A DNA stretch of 23,917 nt. Source: Pseudomonadota bacterium. GTDB taxonomy: Bacteria > Pseudomonadota > Alphaproteobacteria > Ferrovibrionales > Ferrovibrionaceae. The notes under the pieces were generated by a model, which was given only the letters and a program-made list of their open reading frames with translations, was not told the DNA's origin and did no database searches. The stretch lies in the NCBI GenBank assembly GCA_023434425.1, contig JAEYSS010000201.1, positions 1 to 23,917 of the forward strand, written 5' to 3'. Every line of letters starts with the position of its first letter. The stretch's first letter is position 1. Shown piece after piece: positions 7,572-14,207 of the stretch. The position numbers and the translations under genes are program-made.

Positions 7572-8483
7572 GTGCGTGCCGTTTTCGTCGATGCCAACCC
7601 GACGCTTGGCGATCTCGCCGAGCGCCTGCACAAGTCGTCCGACCCCGCCGTCACTGTCAACCGCAACGCCGATGTGAAGCCGGCCGATCTGCCGGGCGTG
7701 CTGGGCGATGCCGAGATCGCCTGGATCGACCACACCTATTTGCCGACCGATGTGGCGAAGCAGTGCAAGGGGCTGAAACACGTCGTCTTCCTCGGCACCG
7801 GTGCGCGCAGCTACATGAATATCGAAGAACTCGCCGCGCTCGGCATCGAGGTGCATCTGATCAAGGGTTACGGCGATACCGCTGTGGCCGAATGCGCCTT
7901 CGCCCTGATGTGGGCCGCCGCCAAGGGCTTTGCCAACATGGATCGCGGCATGCGCGCCGGCAACTGGCTGCGCATAGATGGCATGCAGCTGACCGGCAAG
8001 ACCGTCGGCCTGGTCGGCTATGGTGGTATCGCCGCCGAAATGGCCCGCCTGTGCCTTGGCGCCGGCATGAAGGTGCTGGCCTGGAATCGCTCGAAGAAGG
8101 ATGCGCCTGACGGCGTCACTTTCGTCGAACTCGACCAGCTGCTGAAGCTCAGCCATGTCGTTTCGATGCACTTGCTACTCAACGATGAGACCCGCGGTTT
8201 TCTCTCGGCCGAGCGGATTGCGAAAATGCGGCCGGGCGCCATTCTGGTGAATACCGCGCGCGGCGCTGTGGTGAACGAGGCGGCGATGATTGCCGCGCTG
8301 CAGTCGAAGCAGATCGGCGCAGCCGGACTCGATGTCTTTGATATCGAACCGCTGCCCGGGGACCATCCGCTGACCAAGCTGGATAACGTGACGCTCTCGG
8401 CGCATTCGGCTTTCCGCACGCCGGAAGCCAGCGAAAACCTGATCGAGGCGGCGCTCAATCACACCCGGCGGATCGCGAAATGA
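7572..8483 (+). CDS. D-isomer-specific 2-hydroxyacid dehydrogenase
   Basis: A 303-residue cytoplasmic NAD(P)-dependent oxidoreductase interconverting a D-2-hydroxyacid and a 2-keto acid. The Rossmann motif is GLVGYGGIAAEMA (about 147-158), with Ala154 replacing the third glycine of the common GxGxxG. WNRSKK (171-176) after the second strand, with Arg173, suggests NADP(H) preference. The catalytic triad is visible as R230 (NTARGAVV), E259 (DIEP) and H278 (SAHSAF). The start is GTG 7572; no upstream candidate is better. The gene overlaps the next by four bases (ATGA), so translation is probably coupled with the deacylase. The substrate is not predictable from sequence; a D-amino acid-derived 2-keto acid is an inference from the neighbour. 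Confidence 0.9.
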   Translation: MRAVFVDANPTLGDLAERLHKSSDPAVTVNRNADVKPADLPGVLGDAEIAWIDHTYLPTDVAKQCKGLKHVVFLGTGARSYMNIEELAALGIEVHLIKGYGDTAVAECAFALMWAAAKGFANMDRGMRAGNWLRIDGMQLTGKTVGLVGYGGIAAEMARLCLGAGMKVLAWNRSKKDAPDGVTFVELDQLLKLSHVVSMHLLLNDETRGFLSAERIAKMRPGAILVNTARGAVVNEAAMIAALQSKQIGAAGLDVFDIEPLPGDHPLTKLDNVTLSAHSAFRTPEASENLIEAALNHTRRIAK

Positions 8484-9949
8484 CCCGGCGCTACGATCTT
8501 GCCATCCGTAATGCCCGCATCTTCGACGGCAGCGGCGCGGCGCCTTTCGCTGGCGATGTCGGTGTCAGCGGTGACCGCATCGTGGCCGTGGGCGATCTCG
8601 GCGCACAGTCGGCCGACCGCGAGATCGATGCCGGGGGGCTGGCCATCGCGCCAGGTTTCATCGACGCCCATACGCATGACGATAATGCCGTGCTGCATGG
8701 CCCGGATTGCATGCATTGCAAGCTCAGCCAGGGTGTCACCAGCGTGGTGATCGGCAATTGCGGCATCAGCCTCGCGCCGGCCACAATGACGCGGCGCCCG
8801 CCGCCGCCGCTCGATCTGGTCGGTCTCGAAAGCGCCTGGGCGTTCCCCACCTTTGCCGATTATGCCGAACAGCTGCGCAAGACGCGGCCGGCCACCAACA
8901 CCTATGCGCTGGTCGGCCATATGTCGCTGCGCGTCGTCGCGATGGACCATGACGTGCAGCGCGCTGCATCCGATAAGGAAGCCGCGCAGATGAAGCGGCA
9001 GTTGGAAGAGTCGCTGGACGCCGGTGCCTCGGGACTTTCGTCCGGCCTGTGGTATCCGCCCAGCCGCGCCGCGCCGACCGATGAAGTGATCGCCGTGGCC
9101 GAGGGCCTGCGCTCGCGCGGCGGCCTCTACGTGACTCACATGCGTGACGAGGCCGATGGCGTGGTCGACAGCATACAAGAGACACTGAAGATCGGCCGCG
9201 ACAGCGGTTCGGCGGTGGTGATCAGTCACCACAAATGCACCAACCCGGAGAATTTCGGCCGCTCGACCGAAACGCTGGCGCTGATCGACAAGGCAGCGAA
9301 GGAGCAGATGGTCGATTTCGACGTCTATCCTTATGCGGCCAGTTCCACGGCGTTGCTGCCCGACCGGCTGCGCGACGACATGGCGGTGCAGATCGCGTCG
9401 TCAGAGCCGTATCCCGAGATGCGGGGCCGCATGCTGGCCGACATTGCAAAGGAATGGGGCACCGATATCGTCACGGCCGCCAAGCGCCTGCTGCCGGCCG
9501 CGGCGATCTATTTCATGATGAACGAGGATGACGTGCAGCGGATCATCGCGCATCCGCGCAGCATGATCGGTTCCGACGGCATTCCCTCCAACGACATGCC
9601 GCATCCCAGGCTGTGGGGCACGTTCCCGCGCGTGCTGGGCCACTACAGCCGCGACCTCAGGCTGCTGTCGCTGGAAACGGCCGTACACAAGATGACCGGG
9701 CTGACCGCCCGTGTCTTTGGCATGGTGGATCGCGGCGCAATTCGCGCCGGTGCCTATGCCGATCTGGTGTTGTTCGATCCCGAAACGGTGATCGACACGG
9801 CCACCTTCAGCAAGCCGATCCAGCCAGCGGCCGGTATTGCTGAAGTCTGGGTCAACGGCGTGTCCAGCTATGTTGGTGGCCGGAATGGTAAGGTGGTGGG
9901 TGTCACCGGCGCCGCCAACGGCCGGCTGATCACCCGCAACAAGGCCTGA
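8480..9949 (+). CDS. N-acyl-D-amino-acid deacylase / D-aminoacylase family amidohydrolase
   Basis: A 489-residue amidohydrolase-superfamily enzyme expected to hydrolyse N-acyl-D-amino acids, or a related N-acyl substrate, to a free acid and amine. Metal and catalytic residues line up with the D-aminoacylase pattern: FIDAHTHDD (H64, H66), GNCGIS (C94, the bridging cysteine of this family), THMRDE (H220), ISHHK (H250) and IGSDG (D366). The N-terminal IRNARIFDGSG and C-terminal GAYADLVLFDP...VWVNG form the small beta-sandwich domain. There is no signal peptide, so it is cytoplasmic. The start overlaps the dehydrogenase stop as ATGA, and its own stop overlaps the next start as TGATG. Substrate range within the family is broad, so 'D-aminoacylase' is a family-level call. 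Confidence 0.9.
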   Translation: MTRRYDLAIRNARIFDGSGAAPFAGDVGVSGDRIVAVGDLGAQSADREIDAGGLAIAPGFIDAHTHDDNAVLHGPDCMHCKLSQGVTSVVIGNCGISLAPATMTRRPPPPLDLVGLESAWAFPTFADYAEQLRKTRPATNTYALVGHMSLRVVAMDHDVQRAASDKEAAQMKRQLEESLDAGASGLSSGLWYPPSRAAPTDEVIAVAEGLRSRGGLYVTHMRDEADGVVDSIQETLKIGRDSGSAVVISHHKCTNPENFGRSTETLALIDKAAKEQMVDFDVYPYAASSTALLPDRLRDDMAVQIASSEPYPEMRGRMLADIAKEWGTDIVTAAKRLLPAAAIYFMMNEDDVQRIIAHPRSMIGSDGIPSNDMPHPRLWGTFPRVLGHYSRDLRLLSLETAVHKMTGLTARVFGMVDRGAIRAGAYADLVLFDPETVIDTATFSKPIQPAAGIAEVWVNGVSSYVGGRNGKVVGVTGAANGRLITRNKA

Positions 9950-10992
9950 TGCTGCGGTTGCCCGCCATTCTTGCCGGCGGGCTGGCGCTGTTGGCTGCTG
10001 GCGCTGCGCCAGCGGCCGAATTGTCACGCGAACAGATTGTCCTGCGCTCGGCCGTCAGTGTCGATGCCGAAGCCCATACGGTCACCCTGCCGCTGTTTCG
10101 CGGCGAGGCAGCGGGGAAGCCCGTCTGGTATATCGTGACAGACTCCTCCGATGTCGCCGATGCAGCAGCGCGCGGCGTGGTGCACGCGCCGCTCCTGGCA
10201 CGTGCGGGCCATGTGCAGGTGGCAAAGCAGACGGGTGGTATCCTGCATTTTGCGGCGGCGCCAGATTTCGCTCCGAAGCGCCGGCTGGTGCCGGGTCCGC
10301 AGGGTTTTCCACCTGCCGAGGCGGTGCCCGGCGCCACGGCGCCGCCGGCCTACTCGCCATTCATTCGTTTGTCGGCAGACGGGCCGATCCTGAATGCACC
10401 CATCGTCGCGACCGGGGAAGGGCCATTCGACCTTGATGACCATGGCAATGTCATGGACCGGGTTCTGGCTATCGATACGGCCAGGAGTACCGTCACGCTG
10501 CTGCTCAGCCACGGCTTCGCGGAAGGCCGCAGGGTCGCCTATATCAGTACCGAAGCCTCTGACCCTGCCGCCGCGGCGCTGGAACGCGCGATCTATGTCC
10601 CGAAGCTGGGCGAGGGCGAAGCAGATATCGCGCTGCTGGTATTTGTCGCCGCGCCGGGTCTGGAGCCGGGGCAGGGTATGGCGCAGGCCCTGTTGCGCGG
10701 CGGACTGGCACGCGAGGCGACGCTCGGCAACGCCCGGGAGCTGGGTGCGCCGCTGAATATCCTCACGTCTTTTCCGATGGGCAGGACAGCGCGCGGCTAT
10801 TCGCCGTCCTGGCGTGTCACACTGCTGCAATGGGCAGACGGCATAGCACCGCGCCGCGTGGAGTCGCAGGCAGACATCTGGCAGCTGATGACTGCGAAGC
10901 AGATCAGCGGTCCCGCAGGTGTGCCATCGGCGCCGAGTGACATGGTGGTGAACTGCCCGGTGATCGCCTGGCTGGACGGACCGGTACCATAG
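9949..10992 (+). CDS. Secreted protein with a duplicated module, function unknown
   Basis: A 347-residue protein with a clear signal peptide (residues 1-23, hydrophobic core LAGGLALLAAGAAPAA). The mature protein contains two copies of one module. Copy 1 (37-83) has TVTLPLFRGEAAGKPVWYIV, then TDSSDVADAAARGVVHAPLL. Copy 2 (174-220) has TVTLLLSHGFAEGRRVAYIS, then TEASDPAAAALERAIYVPKL. Each copy is followed by a beta-rich stretch ending in a YSP motif (YSPFIR at 135-140, YSPSWR at 284-289). No catalytic motif is recognised, and there is a single cysteine near the C-terminus. The start codon overlaps the deacylase stop (TGATG), so it is translationally coupled. It is probably periplasmic. The duplicated module may bind a ligand, but this is inference. 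Confidence 0.8.
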   Translation: MLRLPAILAGGLALLAAGAAPAAELSREQIVLRSAVSVDAEAHTVTLPLFRGEAAGKPVWYIVTDSSDVADAAARGVVHAPLLARAGHVQVAKQTGGILHFAAAPDFAPKRRLVPGPQGFPPAEAVPGATAPPAYSPFIRLSADGPILNAPIVATGEGPFDLDDHGNVMDRVLAIDTARSTVTLLLSHGFAEGRRVAYISTEASDPAAAALERAIYVPKLGEGEADIALLVFVAAPGLEPGQGMAQALLRGGLAREATLGNARELGAPLNILTSFPMGRTARGYSPSWRVTLLQWADGIAPRRVESQADIWQLMTAKQISGPAGVPSAPSDMVVNCPVIAWLDGPVP

Positions 10993-11090
10993 GCAAACCA
11001 ATCCTGTAGTTCCTTCTGCGGATTGCCTTTTGGGTGGTAATCCCGTCTACTGGTTCGTGAACGGATTGTCGTTTTTTTTGAGCCATCAGA

Positions 11091-11312
11091 ATGATCCTTC
11101 CTGACACCGTCGCGCACGGGAATATCCGCTACTTCCCGAAAACGACCGACATGATCGTGCGGCAATGGTGCACCGTGCGTGGCCTGTCGCTGGACGAGCT
11201 GGCGACGCAGGTTGGGGTGCCGCGCGTCAGTCTCGGCCTGATCCTGAAAGGGGTCGATCCGGTCACCGGTGCGCTCGAGCGCAAGCTGCGGTCTGTGATC
11301 GACGGCAACTGA
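11091..11312 (+). CDS. Small HTH-like protein
   Basis: A 73-residue protein. Residues about 31-56 (GLSLDELATQVGVPRVSLGL then ILKGVD) fit the Cro/XRE helix-turn-helix pattern: turn glycine, LA in helix 2, and a Ser/Leu-rich recognition helix. The C-terminal helix ALERKLRSVIDG would complete a small DNA-binding or protein-binding fold. There is no good ribosome-binding site before ATG 11091; an internal ATG at 11151 would give a 53-residue HTH-only protein. Upstream (11072-11079) is a run of eight T. It is convergent with the glutathione transferase gene. Target unknown. Confidence 0.6.
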   Translation: MILPDTVAHGNIRYFPKTTDMIVRQWCTVRGLSLDELATQVGVPRVSLGLILKGVDPVTGALERKLRSVIDGN

Positions 11313-11319
11313 GCGAGCG

Positions 11320-12000
11320 TCAGGCCAGCAGTGCCTGCATGAAATCGGGGACGCGCCGGCTTTCCCCAATCAGATAGCGGGCCATCGCCCCCGCTACCTG
11401 CCGCACGCTTGCGCGTTCTCCCATGCGGCCGCGCCAGGCGATCAGGCGGCCATGCGAAGCAGGGATCGGCGCCCCCATACGGTCGCCGAAGATCTGCGCC
11501 ATGTAGAAGGCGATATCGGCATAGGTGAAGGCGGCGCCGCACAGCCAGTCGCGGCCATCGGTCAGCAGGGCTTCCAACTCGTCGTAGAATTTCGCGGCGC
11601 CGGTTCGCGCAGCCACGGCAGCCGGGTCGTCCGGCGCCTGCTGCAGGCCCATCAGCCGGATGACATGCGGGAAATAGACCTCGTCGGATTTCAGCTCCAG
11701 CAGGCGGGCGCGGGCACGGTCTGCCGGGATTCCCGGCCAGAGCCGCGGTTCCGGCGCCAAGTCTTCAAAATACTCGAAGATCTGCGTGGAATCGAAGATC
11801 TCCAGGTCATCATGCACCAGGACCGGCACCTGCCGTTTCGGATTTATGCGCAGCACGTCCGGATGTTTCGGTTCATACAGCGCCTTCATTTCGAAGGGCA
11901 CCAGGATCAGGATTGTATCGATCCGTTTTTCCAGCGCGGCGATCTGCGCCTTCGCGCCGAACATGCTGAGCGGGCCGGAGTAAAGTTGTATGGCCGACAT
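11320..12000 (-). CDS. Glutathione S-transferase family protein
   Basis: A 226-residue cytoplasmic GST. The thioredoxin-like N-terminal domain (about 1-85) contains IQLYSGPLSMFGAK, the cis-proline segment RQVPVLV and the glutathione gamma-glutamyl site EIFDSTQIFEYFED. The all-helical C-terminal domain (about 92-210) contains LCGAAFTYADIAFY, the N-capping box and hydrophobic staple typical of GSTs. The family conjugates or reduces electrophiles with glutathione. The start at 12000 has GGGAGG four bases upstream on the minus strand. It is not closely related to the two YfcG-like GSTs further right. It lies downstream of and co-directional with the flagellin gene, separated by 111 bases that contain a palindrome; substrate unknown. 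Confidence 0.88.
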   Translation of the reverse strand: MSAIQLYSGPLSMFGAKAQIAALEKRIDTILILVPFEMKALYEPKHPDVLRINPKRQVPVLVHDDLEIFDSTQIFEYFEDLAPEPRLWPGIPADRARARLLELKSDEVYFPHVIRLMGLQQAPDDPAAVAARTGAAKFYDELEALLTDGRDWLCGAAFTYADIAFYMAQIFGDRMGAPIPASHGRLIAWRGRMGERASVRQVAGAMARYLIGESRRVPDFMQALLA

Positions 12001-12064
12001 ATTGCCTCCCAGGATGGATCGACCCTAGCGAGGTGATGCGGCTCAAACAATTGGCGCAGCAAAC

Positions 12065-12079
12065 ACTGCTGACAGCAGT
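12065..12079. promoter_or_regulatory. Palindrome upstream of the minus-strand GST
   Basis: ACTGCTG-A-CAGCAGT is a perfect 7-1-7 palindrome 65-79 bases upstream of the GST start. It lies in the gap between the flagellin stop and the GST gene, so it could be an operator for the GST promoter or the transcript end of flagellin. No T run accompanies it, which favours a protein-binding site. Confidence 0.4.
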
Positions 12080-12111
12080 TGTCACACCAGGCCGGTTTAA
12101 GGGGGCAGAGC

Positions 12112-12945
12112 CTAGTTACCGGCGGGGCCGCGATAGAGCTGCAGCAGGGTGGCCTGGCGACCGGACGACAGGCTGATCGCGGCGACACTGAGCTGTTTCT
12201 GTACGGCAAGCGAGGCGAGCAGGGCGTCATTGGCCGAGATGTCGCTGTCCACCAGCGCGCCGATACCGAACCTCATCGCATCAACCATCGACTCGTTGAA
12301 CTGCATCTGCAGCGACATCTGCCGTCGGGCGGTTGCAAATTCCGCAATCGCCGCTGTGGCTGAGATGGTCAGGGGGTCGATCAGATTGTAGGCCGTGGTG
12401 GCCGAAGTGGAGTCGGTGATGGAATCGATTGCGCCGCTCAGTGCGCCGTGATCGGCAGACATGTCGTAGACCGGCACCGCATGGGTGTTGCCAGAGAAAT
12501 CGGCGACGAAGTCTGCAACCGCCGAACTTGCCAGCAACTGGTTGCGGCCATGGAAGCTGGCCTGGCTGACGATATCGGTCATCTGCCGGGCAAGCTGCTG
12601 TCCGTCGCTGCGGTAAATGGTGCGCTGCGGATTCGACAGTGAGCCGTCGGCGGCCTTGATCAGGGTGGAGCGCAGGTTGTCGGCGACCTGCAGGATGCCG
12701 TTGATGGCAGCGACGGAAACGTCGATCAACCCGATGCCCTGCTGCATGGTCGACTGCACGGCAGCATGCGCACGGAAATTGGTTCGGATGCCCTGGGCAA
12801 CGGCAAAGACGGAGGCATCGTCGAACGCGTCGGCGACGCGATAGCCGGTTTCCAGCTGCTTCGACGTTCTGTCGATCTGCGCATCTGTGATGCGCAATGC
12901 CGCCATCGCGGACATCGCGCCGTAGTGAGTATTAATTGAAGTCAT
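12112..12945 (-). CDS. Short flagellin
   Basis: A 277-residue flagellin, the filament subunit exported through the flagellar apparatus. The N-terminal D0/D1 part has SINTHYGAMSAMAALR, SKQLETGYRVADAFDDASVF and AVAQGIR, equivalent to the ISTGLKV...DDA..FAIAQG stretch of alphaproteobacterial flagellins. The C-terminal D1/D0 part has IGALVDSDISANDALLASLA and SVAAISLSSGRQATLLQLYR. The central variable region is short, so this is a near-minimal flagellin. The sequence is divergent at usually fixed positions (SKQLETGYR for NRISTGxK). FlgL is an alternative but the C-terminal ending fits flagellin better. The leader carries a hairpin. No other filament genes are adjacent. Confidence 0.85.
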   Translation of the reverse strand: MTSINTHYGAMSAMAALRITDAQIDRTSKQLETGYRVADAFDDASVFAVAQGIRTNFRAHAAVQSTMQQGIGLIDVSVAAINGILQVADNLRSTLIKAADGSLSNPQRTIYRSDGQQLARQMTDIVSQASFHGRNQLLASSAVADFVADFSGNTHAVPVYDMSADHGALSGAIDSITDSTSATTAYNLIDPLTISATAAIAEFATARRQMSLQMQFNESMVDAMRFGIGALVDSDISANDALLASLAVQKQLSVAAISLSSGRQATLLQLYRGPAGN

Positions 12946-12955
12946 TCAGTAGCCT

Positions 12956-12974
12956 TAAGGCGTAACGCGCCTTA
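12956..12974 (-). promoter_or_regulatory. Leader hairpin in front of flagellin
   Basis: On the minus strand TAAGGCG-CGTTA-CGCCTTA forms a perfect seven-base stem with a five-base loop, ending 11 bases before the flagellin ATG. The 3' arm runs into the only ribosome-binding-like AAGG, so folding could affect initiation. Translational control of flagellin through its leader (FlbT, FlaF) is known in alphaproteobacteria; a link here is inference. Confidence 0.55.
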
Positions 12975-13014
12975 GTCCCCGACAACCGCCTGTCGCGCCA
13001 TTTTTGGCATGTGG

Positions 13015-13029
13015 TTAATTTAGAGTAAA
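13015..13029. promoter_or_regulatory. CtrA-like box upstream of flagellin
   Basis: TTAA-TTTAGAG-TAAA has the TTAA-N7-TTAA spacing of the CtrA recognition sequence with seven of eight fixed bases. It lies 70-84 bases upstream of the flagellin start in an AT-rich stretch. CtrA governs flagellar genes in many alphaproteobacteria. A single short match, so tentative. Confidence 0.35.
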
Positions 13030-13106
13030 TATGAAACTTGCAACCAGTTCGGGATTCGGGTTTTAGCCAGGTAATTAGTCCGAGTGCTGATCAACAGACG
13101 CGCGGC

Positions 13107-13134
13107 TTGAAATAATCAAACTGTTCTCTATATG
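13107..13134 (+). promoter_or_regulatory. Candidate plus-strand promoter before the repeat array
   Basis: TTGAAA (13107-13112) and TATATG (13129-13134) with a 16-base spacer, in an AT-rich pocket. A transcript starting near 13141 would run through the tandem repeat and palindrome and reach the GST gene after about 355 bases of leader, or form a separate small RNA. Confidence 0.4.
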
Positions 13135-13190
13135 TACCAGAAGGCATGATGCTGTTTACTAGCAGACCGGCTTCGCGGTCCCCTGAACTG

Positions 13191-13300
13191 CAACGAAGTC
13201 AAACGAAGCCAAACGAGGCCCAACGAACGCAAACGAACCGAAACGAACGCTCACGAACCAAAACGAACGCCAGCGAACACCATCGAAGCGCTGCGATGCG
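13191..13300. repeat. Eleven-copy 10-bp tandem array, invariant CGA core
   Basis: Eleven consecutive units of exactly ten bases, consensus AAACGAACGC, without a single insertion or deletion. Bases 4-6 are CGA in all eleven units; bases 2-3 are mostly AA, base 7 mostly A, and the last three are G/C-rich. Exact or near-exact units are at 13231-13240, 13241-13250 and 13261-13270. Flanking decamers 13181-13190 and 13301-13310 carry TGA at the same place and look like decayed units. The ten-base period is close to one DNA turn and is not a multiple of three. It is too short and too degenerate for CRISPR. Confidence 0.9.
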
Positions 13301-13303
13301 GTT

Positions 13304-13320
13304 TGAGCCTCAGAGGCTCA
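13304..13320. repeat. 17-bp palindrome directly after the 10-bp array
   Basis: TGAGCCTC-A-GAGGCTCA is a perfect 8-1-8 palindrome starting four bases after the last repeat unit. A following GCCTC (13335-13339) could pair with GAGGC (13313-13317) in an alternative fold, and an A7 run follows (13340-13346). It could be an operator, or a hairpin if this region is transcribed. Confidence 0.6.
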
Positions 13321-13496
13321 ACACCGAGACAGGCGCCTCAAAAAAAGCAGCTTCCTGTGGGTAACCGCTTGTTTGGGCTGACTTTCACGTTAGCTGAGAA
13401 GGGCTGGCGACTTGCCGGGCCGGCATTCCTGTCCCATCCTGCGCGCCTTGCCAGTCTTGCGCGCTTTAACTGGCGTTTCCGCCGCGGAGCCCTCTG

Positions 13497-14201
13497 ATGA
13501 TCGACCTGTATTACTGGCCCACCCCGAACGGCCACAAGATCACCCTGTTTCTGGAGGAGGCCGGTATCCCTTACACGATCAAGCCGGTGGCGATCGGCAA
13601 GGGCGAGCAGTTCAAGCCGGAATTCCTGGCGATCAGTCCGAATAACCGCATGCCGGCCATTGTGGACAGCGAACCGGCCGATGGCGGCGCGCCGCTCAGT
13701 GTGTTCGAAAGCGGTGCGATCCTGCTCTACCTGGCCGACAAGTACAAAAAATTCATTCCACAGGATCTGCGCGGCCGTGTCGCCTGCACCGAATGGGTAA
13801 TGTGGCAGATGGGCGGTCTGGGGCCGATGTGCGGTCAGAACCATCATTTCAGCCAGTATGCGCCCGAGAAGATCGAGTATGCGATCAATCGCTATGTCAA
13901 CGAGACGAACCGGCTCTATGGCGTGCTGAACAAGCGGCTGGAAGGCCGTAAGTTCATCTGCGGCGACGACTACACCATCGCCGATATGATGAGCTATCCC
14001 TGGATCGTGCCGCATGAACGGCAGGGCCAGAAACTGGAGGACTTCCCGAATCTGAAGCGCTGGTTCGACAGCATCTGGGATCGTCCAGCCACGAAGATCG
14101 CCTATGAGAAGGGCAAGGCGATCAACCAGGGCGTCCCGGTGATGACGGATGAAGCGAAGAAAATCCTCTTCGGCCAGACCGCCGGCGTCGTGAAGGGATA
14201 A
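13497..14201 (+). CDS. YfcG/Nu-class glutathione S-transferase
   Basis: A 234-residue GST of the YfcG/YghU-like group, which shows glutathione-dependent disulfide reductase and peroxidase activity. The thioredoxin fold has IDLYYWPTPNGHKITLFLEE (Thr9/Asn11 region binding glutathione), cis-proline NNRMPAIVD and FESGAILLYLADKY. The helical domain has the WVMWQMGGLGPMCGQNHHF signature of this group and FICGDDYTIADMMSYPW. A C-terminal tail of about 25 residues (ending FGQTAGVVKG) extends beyond its paralogue downstream. ATG 13497 has GGAG seven bases upstream. It is the first gene of a run GST-GNAT-GST-YbaK and stands behind the repeat-containing intergenic region. Confidence 0.92.
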   Translation: MIDLYYWPTPNGHKITLFLEEAGIPYTIKPVAIGKGEQFKPEFLAISPNNRMPAIVDSEPADGGAPLSVFESGAILLYLADKYKKFIPQDLRGRVACTEWVMWQMGGLGPMCGQNHHFSQYAPEKIEYAINRYVNETNRLYGVLNKRLEGRKFICGDDYTIADMMSYPWIVPHERQGQKLEDFPNLKRWFDSIWDRPATKIAYEKGKAINQGVPVMTDEAKKILFGQTAGVVKG

Positions 14202-14207
14202 CGCGCC

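Larger units (their letters stand above)
12946..13496. other. Long non-coding region between flagellin and GST
   Basis: About 550 bases without a convincing gene. From left to right it holds the flagellin leader hairpin, a GCCA-TTTT-TGGC element (12997-13008), a CtrA-like box, an AT-rich pocket with a plus-strand promoter candidate, an 11-copy 10-bp tandem repeat, a 17-bp palindrome and an A7 run (13340-13346). The last ~150 bases before GST ATG 13497 show nothing else clear apart from a ribosome-binding GGAG at 13486-13489. The 72-residue frame at 13146-13364 is low-complexity translation of the repeats and is not accepted as a gene. Confidence 0.7.

Noticed and set aside
12112..12945. Hook-associated protein FlgL instead of flagellin
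   Set aside because: The short length, the DDA..FAVAQGIR stretch and the C-terminal SSGRQATLLQLYR ending fit flagellin better, though a divergent copy.
13191..13300. CRISPR array or replication iterons
   Set aside because: The units are 10 bases with no spacers, so not CRISPR. No rep gene or AT-rich origin structure accompanies them, so iterons are not supported.
13146..13364. 72-residue frame covering the 10-bp repeats
   Set aside because: The translation is low-complexity (Thr/Asn/Arg/Glu) and arises from the repeat; the repeat period is not a multiple of three and no ribosome-binding site precedes it.
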